A stretch of 64,000 bases of DNA from Leucaena leucocephala. Lineage: Eukaryota > Streptophyta > Magnoliopsida > Fabales > Fabaceae. The notes under the pieces are model-generated. The model saw only the letters and a program-made list of their open reading frames with translations. It was not told the origin of the DNA and searched no databases. The translations under genes were made by a program, and so were the position numbers. Location: the NCBI GenBank assembly GCA_037074615.1, contig CM073542.1, positions 23,959,068 through 24,023,067 on the forward strand, given 5' to 3'. Positions 23,101-36,400 of the stretch are shown one piece after another; within the stretch, counting starts at the first letter, position 1, and each line of letters begins with the position of its first letter.

Positions 23101-26100
23101 TTTACCTCAGATTGTTGAAGTTGATTAAAGAACAAAACCACTGCAAACAACTGAAAACAAAGTTACATGTTCAAGCATGCATAGTCACAGCCCCTAACTC
23201 ATGCACACAAAAAGATCCAACGTTATGAAAGCTGGACCAGTCATTGAACTAAGTAAGTTACTAACTGGATCGTAGTTAAACCGTGATTAAACCAATCATA
23301 AATTAAAATACAAACAACAACAACAACAACAAGCCTTATCCCATTAAATGGGGTCGGCTACATGGATCATACGACGCCATTGTGCTCTATCGAAAACTAA
23401 ATCCTTAGATAGGTTATTGACCAGGAGATCCCGTTCAATGACCTCTTTGAGCGTTCTCTTTGGCCTTCCTCTACCCCTTTTAACCGGTGTCCATACTATT
23501 TGATCCACCCTCTTCACCGGCGCATCCCTTGGCCTTCTTTGTACGTGTCCAAACCACCTAAGACGGTTCTCTACTATTTTCTCTTCAATAGGTGCCACTC
23601 CAACTCTTCCCCGTATATGTTCATTACGAATCTTATCTTTTCTTGTATGCCCACACATCTATCTCAGCATCCTCATCTCAGTTACCCCAACTTTATGCTC
23701 TTGCTGTCCTTTTAAAGCCCAGCATTCACTTCCATAAAGCATTGCTGGTCTTATAGCAGTGCGATAAAACTTTCCTTTTACTTTATCTGGTACTTTCCGA
23801 TCACATATAACCCCAATAGCCTTTCTCCATTTAAACCACCCGGCCTGAATTCTATGATTAACATCCTCCAAAATTTCACCATCCTTCTGTATTATTGATC
23901 CCAAATATTTGAACTTATCTATTTGTGGAATAACTTGATTTCCCAATCTGACCTCCAAGTTACTTCTAACTTGTCTCTTATCAAAGTTACAATGCATATA
24001 TTCCGTCTTACTTCTACTCAGACGAAAACCCTTCGACTCTAAATATTTTAATTTAATATATTAAATATCACACAAAGATGAAACGAACTGTCAAACTAGG
24101 AAAAGAAAAAACAACCAAGTCTAGTGAGAATCTAACCTGCACTTCTATGGTATTAGAGCTCTGCAGCACATCAAGGATGAATGGTATGTCCTCGCTCATC
24201 TTCTTAACCTTTGTAAGTTTTGAAAATAGTATAGCATCAGAATTTCATTACTGAAATTTTAGACTAAGATTATTTACTAAAGAACCTACATCTTGACAAT
24301 TGACATTATATTGTTAGGAATAGTACAGATTACAGGATGCACCTGCATAAAGCGTACACTTTAAAAATTGTAACATAATTAGGAGACAAAAAAATAACAA
24401 ACAGACCCTTTTAAAGCCAGCTACAGTGAATATTGGAACCCATCCTTGGTCGTCCATCAAGGAAATAAGATAATGATCATTCTGAAGATTTTCATCGCTG
24501 CCAAGAGAAAGCACTGAGGTCAGCAGTTTGCTGAATGAGCAATCTTTATCACATTGCTTACATTTGTATATTCCCAGTACGTTAATTAACTTGATTACAG
24601 GAGTCCTCAAGACATGTTCAACACTCATCAAAATCATTGCCACTTTCTATGGCACAACTCAAAATTATAAAGCCTAATAGAAAAGCCAATAATTATCTTA
24701 GACTTAGTTACCTTCACTTCCCAAAGTAACAAATCAATCGCCTCTTACAGTTCCATCTAGCGGTAAAATCAATTCATTCACCCTCATCAAGATTATGTTG
24801 ATATCCAATGGTCTAAGTTAATGACACCCATCAAGATGAAAACAATATTTACAAAAAATAAAATTATTATAATATATCAAAATTTTATATACTAGATTTA
24901 ACTGCAGCCAATGGCACTTGTAAGTAAAAAGACATTTACTGACCTGAAATAATATTCTATCTGTTTAACAATGCTAGCCCTCAAAGATATAGTTTCTGGA
25001 GGCACAGGCTGAGATCCTGGATTGACAGGATATGGAACAAAATGACGAGGATGCGGTCCCCTAATAGAGCCTGGGGGTGGCATGGGGACATACCATACAG
25101 GTGGAGGTCCTGAGCAGAGACAGAATCATTGAGATACAGAACCAGCCAATGGAGGAATTCAAGAATAAAATGAAAATAATGAGATGTGACCCAAATCAAA
25201 GACAAATTCCTGCACAGAGTTCTGCATATGTAGAGCCAGAGGATCATGAATGAATATTTACCCGGAAAGCTTGGAGCAACCATGTAACCAGGAGGTGGGC
25301 CATAAAATGGAGGTCTTATAAAGGCCCTTGTTCCCATACCCTGTTGCATTGAAATGTTTGTTCTTGGGGGAAATGCCCTTTGATGATGCCAAGTATTATT
25401 TAGATGGTCAACTTGTTCCTGCATAGGGAGTCTTCCACTAGAGATATTAGCATAAGCATTTGGATCCCCTTGCACAGATGGTTGAACAGTTTTTGCATCA
25501 ACAGCATGAGCAGTTGGCACAAAGGCTGGCCTTGGTGCCTGAGATGCAGGCTTTACTAAAGGATTTTCAACACTCGGAAAAGGTCCTGGTCCAGAAGAGA
25601 AAGCATAGCCAGGAACAGCTATGTGAGGTGGAGGTACCATAGCATGAAAAACTGGTGGGACTGGTGGTTGATGATAAGGCATTGGTACAGGAAAAGGAGG
25701 TGCACCACTGGAGTTGCGCTTAGAACCTGATTTCTGATGACGTGATGATGAGATCTTATGCAACGGATTAGGGTTTCCAGAACCATTTGACTTCTGCTGA
25801 ACAACTGGCCCCTGTGATTATATGGACAAGCATGAAGAAGCAAAGCGTATTTAATATCATATTCAAGACTCTTGTGGTACTTGAACTTTTCTGCATACAC
25901 ACAAAAAGCTCAAAATCTTCATGGGGCATTGGCATGCTTCATATCAAGGTATATAAAACATCAACTCAAAAAATTTTATTGGCATCCATCATGTCAAGGA
26001 ATGTAAAACATTTCTATACAAGCCATTTTCTACTAGAGTCATTTCAATGCATTTTATACCCATGTTATTACTACATTTTAATTCTATCCAAACTTCTAGC

Positions 26101-26450
26101 GATAAAAACATATAACTGAGGTCAGAAAAAACATCAAATTACCTATGACATTATCATATTTCACATCAGAAACCATAATTGCAAGATAGGTTAACCTGCA
26201 TATGTGGAGATCGTGAAGCAGCCTGCCCAGAGGCTCGAACAGCAGCCTGCGTATCATCGACCTTTGCTGCAGTCTCAGAATTCTTAGTACGTTGGGCATC
26301 AGAGAGAGCAGGCCAAGACTCGGTGCCCATCATAACAGAGACATCACTTCCGTTCCCATCTACAACAGGAGTCTTCCACGGCGATTTGGGGGCACTAACT
26401 TCCTTCTGATCCTCGCCAATCTCACTCTCAGCAATCACCATCACTTTCAA
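17197..26450 (-). CDS. LARP1: La-related protein 1 (LARP1)
   Basis: Cytoplasmic RNA-binding protein that controls translation and decay of mRNAs, notably 5'TOP mRNAs under TOR; in Arabidopsis LARP1 works with XRN4 in heat-induced decay. Exons in transcript order: 26196-26450, 25262-25811, 24944-25109, 24407-24497, 24137-24208, 21934-22451, 20533-20602, 19690-19794, 19269-19600, 18931-19074, 18760-18823, 18208-18353, 17467-17571 and 17197-17344. All borders are GT..AG and the frame closes: 921 aa from ATG 26450, or 918 aa from ATG 26441. A proline-rich stretch (about 110-300) precedes the La motif (about 300-380; IVKQIEYYFRSDENLQNDHY). An acidic low-complexity segment follows, then the LARP1-specific DM15 repeats (about 745-880; LLEENGFKHQKY, FWSYFLRNMF, YGLEKEFREDLYKDFEQL). 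The largest introns carry a LINE fragment and duplications. The domain pair La plus DM15 is diagnostic. Confidence 0.95.
19978..20460. repeat. Tandem duplication of about 241 bp in LARP1 intron 7
   Basis: Sequence from about 19978 to 20218 is repeated at 20219-20460 with small differences. Landmarks AAGTACTCATTCTGTT, TCATTCAGACAAGC and CTAATAAAGCTTTTATTC recur at a constant offset of 241-242 bp. The shared end AATAAAGCTTTTATT on the plus strand looks like the 3' end of a retroposed transcript, but I cannot assign it to a family. Confidence 0.85.
20700..21090. repeat. Tandem duplication of about 193 bp in LARP1 intron 6
   Basis: The block beginning GATTAGAACATCTCAAACAG at 20706 recurs at 20899. 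It runs through AGGGTAATATCAATC, TTACTGGAAATACTATGAG and CACATTT.AACATATGC in both copies, with scattered substitutions and small indels. It is independent of the 241-bp duplication in the neighbouring intron. Confidence 0.85.
23312..24050 (-). mobile_element. 5'-truncated RTE-type LINE fragment in LARP1 intron 5
   Basis: Non-LTR retrotransposon relic in the same orientation as LARP1, inside the intron 22452-24136. Reading on the minus strand from about 24045, the fragment encodes the C-terminal end of a reverse transcriptase ORF: LSRSKTEYMHC, KFKYLGSIIQKDG, RPAMLYGSECWAL, RWFGHVQRRP and a GRGRPKRTL motif. These are hallmarks of the plant RTE/BovB-like clade. The conserved RWMCGHTRKDKIRN region is broken by a stop at 23659-23661. 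The 3' end is GGGATAAGGC followed by a TTG repeat (plus-strand CAA repeat at about 23312-23331), typical of RTE tails. The catalytic part is absent, so it is not mobile. No clear target-site duplication was found. Confidence 0.85.
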
Positions 26451-26900
26451 TCACCTAACTCTCAAATTTTGCCCCGTGAGCCTCAATCTCTTACCAAATT
26501 ACAGTCACAGCTTGCAAAACAACTGGAAGGAAAGAAAACTGAATGATCAATTAAAAATGTGAAAATACCACGGAGAAATAAGTTCACTTGGCACTTGAAT
26601 CAAGAGCTATCATCCCTGGCAGAGAAAGGGATAATTGAGCTGGAGCAGCAGGAATCCAAGTGGGTTTTCAGTAAAAAAAGGCAGAAGGTGGAGTTTTGAT
26701 GGGTGAGTGGACAGAGGGGGTAAGGCGGGTGGGAATGGGGTATGTTTGGCGGGGTGGGAATTAGGGTTTGTGGGGAGAGCGAGGGTGCTGATAGTGGCAG
26801 GGTGGAGTTTGTGCCTATAATTAATAAAAGTTGCAGACGCTTACAGCTGCTATGAACAGGCGAAAGGAGAAGCTCGAGGTTTTAAAGGGCTTATATATAG
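26451..26900 (-). promoter_or_regulatory. LARP1 leader and core promoter
   Basis: On the minus strand a TATATATA box lies at 26892-26899, predicting a start near 26865 and a 5' UTR of about 415 nt. The leader is C-rich on the transcript strand and contains AAACCCTA (telo-box; TAGGGTTT at 26762-26769 on the plus strand). The plus strand at 26716-26740 fits the G-quadruplex pattern. A leader intron is possible but not resolved. Confidence 0.55.
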
Positions 26901-29203
26901 GGGTGACCTACCATTCGCGAGTGTGGAGTGTCACTCATTGTGTGTTTTCCATTGGCTGACGGCGCCCTTCAGGAATTGGAAGACGTTACACGCAAACAGT
27001 GACTCCGTGTGTTCAAGGATTTGGGCCCGGAGGTGCCACTATCAATTTTTTTTAGGAAAATAAATTATTTCTGGAGGTTAGATATGAGAACTTTTGTATA
27101 TATAATTTTATCTTATGTAATAATAAATATATCTTTTTATAAAAAAATAAATTTATCTTCAATTTTTATAGTAATTTACTTTTAAAATTACAAAAAGTTT
27201 GAATAACTTTTGTAGTAATTATTAAAACCTACCCAGATTATTAATGAAGTTGTTTGTGGGGATATACTAAAACTAGAAGCTCCTATTGGTCACAAACTTT
27301 GTTTGAGATAAATAAAAGCTCCTATTGGATCATAATTTGGATTGCTTGAAGATGAAGGATGGGGTATTAGATGTTATTTCAGTTAAGCGGATGCTCCTCT
27401 ATACCTCTATTCTCAATGGTAAATGTCTTGATCCAATTGGATTGGATATCATGCACCTCTCAAAGTGATTTAGATGGGTTAATTACAAATTTATATCTTT
27501 ATCAACTTATCCACTATGTAATCTGCTTAATTTTTAATATCATTTTGCCTTTTCCTAAAAAAAAAAACAAAGTTCTCCTATTACCTTGAAGGGAATGTCA
27601 CCAAACAACTATCTGCATATATGATATTTGATGAAAAAGTATTTGTTTGATTTGAAGTGAGAAATACAAAATTACTCATTGAGTTTGAGCCCATCCTTGG
27701 CCAGTCTAGCGACATCGTTTTAATGCCTTGAGATGTGTCTTACTTGTACATTTCAATCATAATTGATTGATCGTGTTTTAAAGTTGAATCAATATCAAAC
27801 AATAGTTTTTAGAGTTAAATTTTTCCTTCATGATGTCAATTATATTCTAATATAACTTGTTTTAAGCCCATGCTCCATAATAATGCTATACCTTTTAGTA
27901 TTGCCCATTTTTCTATTTATCATCTTGACATATGAGTAAATCTAACGATCTAATGATTCACACGGTTTCTTATAACACCTCCACAATCTCTATACTATAT
28001 TGACATCAAGTGCAAATAGGGGGAACTATTAGCCCATTAAATAACCTCACTTGAAACAAGATTGGCAAGTTTATTGAAATCTTAAGCTCCACACGCCACC
28101 AACTCTATGCTGATTATTTCTATAGAGGCTCATGTTTATTCCATTGGCCATGTACAATAACTTTTGGAACACATTGGTGTTGAAAGAAGAACTATGCCAT
28201 TTATTTCTACATTTTGGCCAGATAATCATAACCTTCTTATTTGGAATATAATACACGAGTTTCAATCTTAAACTTCTATTTTTGACAAAACTAAAACTCA
28301 AATTTATGTTTCACAAATCTCTTTTATAATTTTAAGATTTCATTTTCATCCATCCACCTGTTGAATCTGACTCTTAACTTTTGTTTTAACCAAACTACCC
28401 CTATTTCTATCTATACGCATTGACAAAAATGATAAGCACTCTATCATGGTCGTGTGTGGACGCTGCCATTACAGTTATCAATAAACATAAGTATACGATA
28501 TAAATTCTCATCATTTTCCCATTGTAGAACGTCAGCACATCTTCTCATTAGCAAATCACATGATTATGTGCAGACAACTTATCCATACTATTAAGTAGAC
28601 AAGATGACATCACATTTTGTCAAACTCTTCATAATACACTTTAAAAAAATATATATAATTATTGCTCTGTGTGTACATGTATATAATACATCGTACGACT
28701 TTTTTCCATTTCGAATTTTATTCTATTTCATATTTAGTAGCAGATTTCTAAAGTTGATGATTTGTTTTTCTGGCAACAAAATGAATTAAATTTACCAAAT
28801 TAATGACTAGCAAATAGTGGGTCTAAGTAAGGTCTTGAGAAAGAAGCTCCAACAGCATCTTCATTCAAGATAAACCCCATATTTGGACGACTCCTTTTTA
28901 AGTATTCTTAACTAGATAATCTCATAGTGTGATTTTGAATATTTATATGGTGTTACAAATATATCTTATGGGTATATAAATATACAAAATAAAATCGACA
29001 TGATATCATTATATTTAGGATTTCATACTTGTTACATTGAAAAGGGCATCTAATTGGGCTTGACTTCACTGGTTATGAGTGTACATCTCCTCCGGTTATT
29101 TTCCGGGGCAACATTTTTTGGCATATGAAGTTTTGTTTTTAACTATTGAAATTTGTAGTTTGTTTATTGTACCTCCAGTGTTAGAAGACTGGTTGAGATA
29201 AAA
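26901..29203. other. Intergenic region between LARP1 and LSM6
   Basis: Mostly AT-rich with no coding signal. A short phrase AAGCTCCTATTGG occurs twice near 27268 and 27317. The last 200 bp before LSM6 are more promoter-like and include TTGGGCTTG near 29054, similar to the plant site II element. No TATA box is obvious for LSM6. Confidence 0.45.
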
Positions 29204-30451
29204 ATGAGTGCAGTGGAGAAATCTTCAGCAACCAGAAAAACCCCAGCAGATTTTCTCAAATCCATTCGTGGGCGATCATTTGTCGTAAGGTTGAATTCTG
29301 GTGTTGATTATCGAGGTTTGCCCCTCTAGTTTTTCATTCTTTTCCCCTCTTTTGTTTTCTAGTGGCTGGATATCCATATTAGAAAGGTTTTCCTTTGTCT
29401 CTGATATGTTGTATTAAACTTCTGAAGCTGAAAACTTCTCCACATTTCAATGTCTATGATAGAACTGAAGAGCTCAGTTTTCTAGCATGACCAGATGTTA
29501 ATTCTGTCAAACTTAATGACAATTAAATTCTTTCAATTAACTACGTTGGATTGGATTTTTTTTTTAAATGCCCTGCTTCTTCCGTTCCTTCAATGTCATC
29601 CATGACCCAACCTGTATCCTGCTTCTTCTAGGGGCCATAAGGCGTTTGCTTCTTACCTAGAAAAGGTGCTTGACTTTTGGCTCCTGACTTTAACCAGCAT
29701 GAGAGGTGCTCAAAAATACTTTGCGTCTTTGGTACCCATTGCTAAAAGCGGCTTTAATAACATTGATGGTGGAATCAACATCGTATTTTAACGTGAATAA
29801 TGAAATAGTTTGTTTTTGTTCTAGTATTTCAAGGATTCTTGATGTGCATGTAGCATTAGTTCTTTGCGCAAAGAACTTACTAATTTATTACCCAGCAAAG
29901 GCATTTTTTAACATAAGAACGAAGAAGATGTGGAAAGAAAAAGGTCATAGCTTATACTCTGTCTAAATCCTCATATGAGAGCCATATCAAAGGGTTATTA
30001 ATTCAAAATTTTGAGTAACAAAGTGAGAGGAAAGGAACAGCAGTGATAATTAAATTCTTATCAAGTTCTCTTCCCATTTGAGGGGCATTCACTTTGTGGG
30101 CATATTCTTGATAGTTGGTCCACTTGGCCACATGATTTTGTTATCTTAATGCTTCCATGGGGCCATGAGTGAACTGGCTTGATTCCTTTTGGTTTATCTT
30201 AGCAGGCATTCTAGCACGTCTAGATGGCTATATGAATATTGCAATGAAACAAACAGAAGAGTATGTAAACGGGCAATTGAAGAACAAATATGGAGATGCT
30301 TTTATTAGAGGGAATAATGGTTGTTATGATGGTTCATATTATCGTTTGATTTGATTGATTTTATTACAACAAGTAGTAATTAAAATCGTTTTACCTCAAT
30401 CTAGTTCTATACATCAACACGTCAAAGAGGACCCTATCAGATGGTAATTAA
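29204..30451 (+). CDS. LSM6: U6 snRNA-associated Sm-like protein LSM6
   Basis: Subunit of the heptameric LSM2-8 ring (nuclear, U6 snRNA 3' end, splicing) and of the LSM1-7 ring (cytoplasmic, mRNA decapping). Exons are 29204-29315, 30206-30319 and 30405-30451 (112, 114, 47 bp), giving 90 aa, the usual length. Exon 1 carries TPADFLKSIRGRSFVVRLNS, the start of the Sm fold (Sm1). Exon 2 carries LDGYMNIAM and ends at the Sm2 motif FIRGNN. The third exon is small: translation straight through the donor at 30320 gives an untypical tail, while splicing to the CTAG acceptor at 30404 restores VLYINTSKRTL, the family C-terminus. That restoration is the main evidence for the model. Intron 1 is 890 bp and has no recognised insert. 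Confidence 0.95.
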
Positions 30452-33400
30452 ATTCTGACCTTGTGCTGCAATGCACCCACAACCCTTGGTTTTAAAAGAC
30501 GGCTGATTGGCTATTACATTTTCATGTTATTTTTTAAGCTTTTGCTTGTTATTTTTAAGCTGTACATTTCCTTCGTACTTATTATTTTTGGAATCCTTAG
30601 CAAAATGGGGTGCCACTTGTTCCCAAAAAGGTTGTCCAACAAGCTTTTAGATTCTCTTCATCCACATGAATGCAGATGATGCAATTAGAGAGAAACTTAG
30701 AAGAATGTTACTGTATATAGGACCCACATCCCATCGTTAGATATAGAGCACCCATACCATAATTAATTAGATGTGAGGCTTATTAGTCCACTTTTTTCTC
30801 TAGCATTCTCTACATTCGCTTTGTGAATTTGGAGAAGCCCTTTTCTAACATCACATTACTTAAGTTTTCAGAGTTTGTGACAATACTAGTCACAAATCTG
30901 TAAGGTGAAACACCTTAAGGGCATTTGTTTTTTTTTAAATTGTTGACATATGAGGAATGTTCCCTCGAGTAATCTTAGATGTTCAATAATTTCATAAAGA
31001 TTGCTGAATGTTGCGTAAGATTCCTTCGTGGTTATCTTCGATGTTCCCTTCGATGCTGAATGTTGCTGAAAATGTTGTTTACGTACTCGGAATGTTCCTT
31101 CGAGTAATTTTATAATATGTCACGCACTTCATACTGAACGGTGTATGTCCTGAATCAGCCAAAGATTTTCTAAACATTAACCACTTCATTTTGAAGGTAA
31201 GATGCAATACTTCGCTAAAAACTAGCTTAGGTGGGAAAGCCTAAATGTGACAGTTTGAATGGAGATCTACGTTCAAATCTTAAATAATATGACCAAAAGA
31301 AAATAGTGGAAAGCATTTTGTTTCACGTAACGTAAATCAGTTTGGGCGGACAACGATTTGCTAAATCATCATATTTTTACGTTTTTTTATATAAAATTTT
31401 AAAGAGAGATTAAATCCTCTCATAATCTAAATATAAAGACATAACAAAAATTTTCTTTTTTTTTTAAACAATATTAATATCATAATATAAACCTAAATCC
31501 CTAAGAACTAACATTTTATTATTAATACATTTTTAACAATCTTAAATTAGTCAAAATTTGAGATCTGAAAATAGACATTCATTAAAAACCTTGTAATTTT
31601 AGGATATTTCATTATCAATGATTCAAATCGTTTTGATATATTAATACATTTTTGACAACATTAAATACATGCAACCTACGCCTTGATTTCAAGAAAAATC
31701 TGCATCCTATGCCTAAACTGTGATAAAAATTATATTTTTTGTTAATTTATCTTATTCAGGCAATGGTAGCCGAATTCGCACACAGGCCCAGCCCCCATTT
31801 CATAATTTTGCAATCGGCCGGAACACAACAAAAGACGGTTAATTTAACAAATACATTTGTACCAAAAAAACAAAATACACAAGTCAGTTAAGCAAAATGA
31901 CATAACTATCTTCTGTTCTTTAAATTAATTAAATTATATTTGTATTTTGAAATTGTCTACCCATATTTTGATTTTCTAATCCTATGAAATAATCCAAGTC
32001 CAAAAAACCTCGCACATGCGATCATAAAAAATTTATTCACAAACACAATTGTTAATTCCATAATGAACCAATTAAAACAGTGGCGTAGTGAAACATCATG
32101 TAGAAAGGCTGCAGCCGCTACGGTGCACACGCCTAGTGACAACATCCTATTTCCTGGTTCGGTTAAATTGTTAATTCATCCCTTACCCCCCAGCAATATT
32201 CTTGCTTATTTCCTGTTAGGAGTGAAAATCCAATCTTCTCCAAGTTCTCGTTCTAAGTGGTTAATGCCGAGATATTTCCTTGTCTAATGCATACCAATAT
32301 CTAAAAATTTCTTTATAGTACACTGCAAAGCCCCAATAAAATGCCCTCAATTGTTACCATATCACAATCCACCAGTATTAACCTAGAATACTAATACCAA
32401 TAGTTGTTACATTGTTCCAATCCATTCTTGTATGAAATAATATAAAGAACAAAAGAATCAAACCTATTTTAAAAACTTCAGAACGTCAGATTGCTATCAG
32501 GCAATTGGTTAGAATCCTACATTCCCATGCTTTAAGAATAACAAGTGGTTAGAAGACTTACAACAGATTGTGCTTCTGTAAGTTCCCAAGTGTGAAAGCA
32601 CACCAATATTTTACAAAAACACTCCAGATCTGTTGACCTAAATATAAAGAACTCTTTGTCAGTAGACTCAAACCATACCAGCATCACATTAGACTCATGC
32701 CTAATTATATCACATCATGCCAAAAACACCTGATGGTTATTGCCCAAACACTTCAAGGACGACAACTAGCTCATCCACCATAGAGAACTGTCTCAACCAA
32801 TGTATCATCAATTTCATCTCCATGGTACCTTCAAAGAATGTTATGAAGCATTCTAATTGTTGAGCCTAGAAGATTTGCAAAGAAAATAATACAGATAACA
32901 CAAGATGGAAAAGATGTCTACACCCAGTTTGGCATTGGGCTTCACATTAGTCTTCAGCTTTGCACTTGGAAAACGCAGCCGCTTAACTAAGATATAAATG
33001 ATTTTTGGCCTAAAAAACTTGTTTTGACGTGGTATAAGTACTTTTATCCTTCCCCATTCAGTGCCAAGAAAAATCCTCAAAGCCACAGTAGTACCAAACC
33101 GGGCATCAATCAACCCACAAATTACATGGCAACAGCTCATTCAAAATCCAAACAAAATTTGGAACCCCACTGGCTAATGCATGGAGAAAACCAAAATAAA
33201 CTTAAAACTTCTGAAAGTTAGAAAGGGGGATTTCCATAAACTAAAACCTTTCCAGGCAATAACAACAGAAAAAAATTAAGTCATGCCAATGGAGAATACC
33301 AAGGATTGTAGGACCAACGCATCAATCCCAAAATAAACTTGCCAAAAGGGAGAGCAATCCACCCAAGTGGCCACTTCTCACCTTGGATATATGTTTCAAA

Positions 33401-36400
33401 CTCCATCAGTGGTTGCAGATGACAAACTATGAAGAGGGGACCAGTTGATCAGATATGATATGGTGTAATAGGTCATAATCCAGGTCAATGCTCAGCCTAT
33501 GCCAAAGTTATGAAAGAAACAACCTCTGCTACTAGTCAAGAATAGTGGAAAAACATATGCCGTATATAAATGGTTCGCCACATTAAATAAAGTTCATTTT
33601 TCTGACTGATCTAATTTCATTGGAAAAACAAGAGAAAAGAAGATTAAGGCAAAAACATATGGCCTTCAAATTGAATGCAGGCATTAAAATGTAGACATTC
33701 TACTTAAATCTAAAAGAAAGATTCACAAATCAGTTCCATCAAATTACCAGAATAAATTTTCATGGTCAACAAATACATAGGAAGTATCAATTAGAACAAG
33801 ATGAGAACTTCTCATAAATCATGGTTTAACAAGTGTGAAAAGTAGAGGACTTGAACTTTCAGCTTCCAGTAAAAACAAAGTATTCCAAACCATCTGGCTG
33901 CCAAGGACTTTCAATGTCAAGCAACCAAATAAATCGCAACAGTTTTCGTTATTTTTTCTTTTTTGGGGGAATTGTGGGGTGGGGGTATGTCCACACTTTT
34001 AAAAATATTGCATAAAGTTTTCTCTGCCCAAAATGCAGCTTGATCCTCAAGACCTCAACAGTATTTAAAATAGAGGTACTACATTGCTTAAAAAAAACTT
34101 GTCACAAGGAAAATGTACTTGATATAAAAGAAAATACAAGTTTCAGAATCTGGTTCTTTTAGAGATCAAATGGTAATGATTCATTACAAATTTAAAGGAT
34201 GCATTTGAATAGTGCTGGGAACTTCAGAAGAATCAGCAGAGTCCAAAACTAAATGATTGATGCATCTATGAGGGTATCTGCACAATGAATACATAAAGCA
34301 TAAAAAAGAGTAATTTCATTAAAAATATCCATTAGAAAGGCAGATACAATAGTAAAGTTATGAAAGCCCTACCAATGGTACTGCAAAAAAAGATTTACAT
34401 GTTATATTTGTTAAAGACCACAAAGCAAACAAGGCAATGTTTGTTTAAAACAAGACTGATGAAATCGTAAATAAATGGTAAAAGAGAAACATGCAAACTT
34501 CTGAATGTTGTTTCACAAAGATAAAACTCCACAAGTCGAGAAGCCAAATGCGCATTGAACTTGAAACAGAGCATTAACATTTATTATTTCAATTTTTCTT
34601 CTTGAAGCCAGATATAAATGCAAATAAAAAAAAATTATAAACAAAAGACTAATAAAAGAAAACTAAGGAAACGGTTAGTGCACTTACTAAATATAAGGAC
34701 ACAATTAAGGCTACCACATTGCAGGAGTCTTGGCATAACTAAGCATAAGCAACATGAAATCATGTTCCTATCGATTAATAGAGTTATAAATGGTAACTAC
34801 TAGCTAAGGCATGGTTAAACATTGGATAGCAGGCTCATCCAACACATCAAACATATTACTAGACCAAAAACAACGGAGGACAGTATTTTATTTTAACAAG
34901 CAATAGAGAGACAACCGACCTTAAATAAAGAATCAACCAGACAGCTATTTCTACGAGAAAACAGATTGATATTACTATCATGCTCAACCCACCATATTCT
35001 CACAAACTTTAATCCATGGAAATTTGGTCATTTTTACGTTCCAGAATGGGAAAAATAATGTGCACTATTTGAATTTAGTAGGTAAGTAGATAGCATCTAA
35101 TCAATGCGCCCTGCTACAAATTCACACTTTCCTGAATTAAAGATGTATGATAACATCAAAAGGCAACAGCAACCTGGCCAAAAGTCCCTTTGTACAAGGA
35201 CTAGCATTGGTTGAACACCCAGCAATGGAAATTCCTTGAATATCTGTAACACTTATAAACAACAGCTACCAAACATCAAAACACCCTTATAAGATATCTG
35301 TTATACCCAAAAAGAACTATGCGTCCATATATTGCTACATACTTAGATAGCCCTTCATAAGATTTTACAGTATTTATTCGATAAAGAAACATGCGTCCAC
35401 TCAGTTGCAAGTTAGAGGACATCTTTAAATGATTTTAGAAGATATATTTCATAGACCTGTAAAGTGAACTATATGATCATAAATAAACATAGTAGAAAAA
35501 ATCATCCCAACATATTTTGCACCCTCTTCTCCAGAGTTTTAACTATCACCCTTCGTTGTGATGAAAAATACGAAAACAGCCCACCTTATCACAAGTCAAT
35601 AACATTGCTCCATATTTTTGTCCTCCCATCTTAGAGAATCAACTATAACAAGAATATCCGCAAAAATTGACCACAATCACCAATATATTACACATATAAC
35701 ATGCCGCAATCTCATTCTAGACAAAAGATAGTCCCAAATTAGACCAACAATAAATACATGGACAAACCATTGATAACCTCAGTTCTAAAATATCAAAGAC
35801 AGCAATAAATACATATTCTTTATTTTATCCTTTTGCATTCCGACTCCAACAGCAGACACCCAATTCAATTGCTTGGAGTGAAAATGAAACTCAGACAGGT
35901 GTAAATCCAATACCAATCAGGATGTCTAGCTTTTGCTAGAAAAAAGGTTACTTATCTGTGCATTCATAAATAAACACTTCGCACGAAGAATGCACATAAG
36001 CATGAGCCCCCTTTAAACGGAAATCATTTCTTCCCTATTGTACTGCAGATTGGCCACAATACCAAAATCTTTTAAGAAAAGCAAACGGGAATAAATTATG
36101 CAAGTCAAATTCTTTTGCCACTAGTCAAGTCAATTGTGAAATTACTTGAGAGTAATAATTACATCAAGGTCAAAGGAAGCAAAATGCTTGATTTCTTCAC
36201 TTTTTCAGAGGGTGTCAGACCTAAAATTATGAAACAGTAAAAAACCGCCAAAGATACTCGTTCAGTTTATATAATAAATATTTCCCGCACTATATGTCTC
36301 TTGTTCTACAGTACAGTATCATAATCAGTTTCATGTTTGCCGTTATAAAACATTTTCATTTTTAGGCTCAGAGACGAAAACAGTTTTCATAAAAAGCCAG

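Noticed and set aside
30320..30354. Alternative LSM6 C-terminus from reading through the exon 2 donor
   Set aside because: It breaks the Sm2 motif, whereas splicing to 30405 restores the conserved tail.
31223..31279. Functional tRNA gene
   Set aside because: The A and B boxes are present, but I could not fold acceptor and anticodon stems; a SINE is the better reading.
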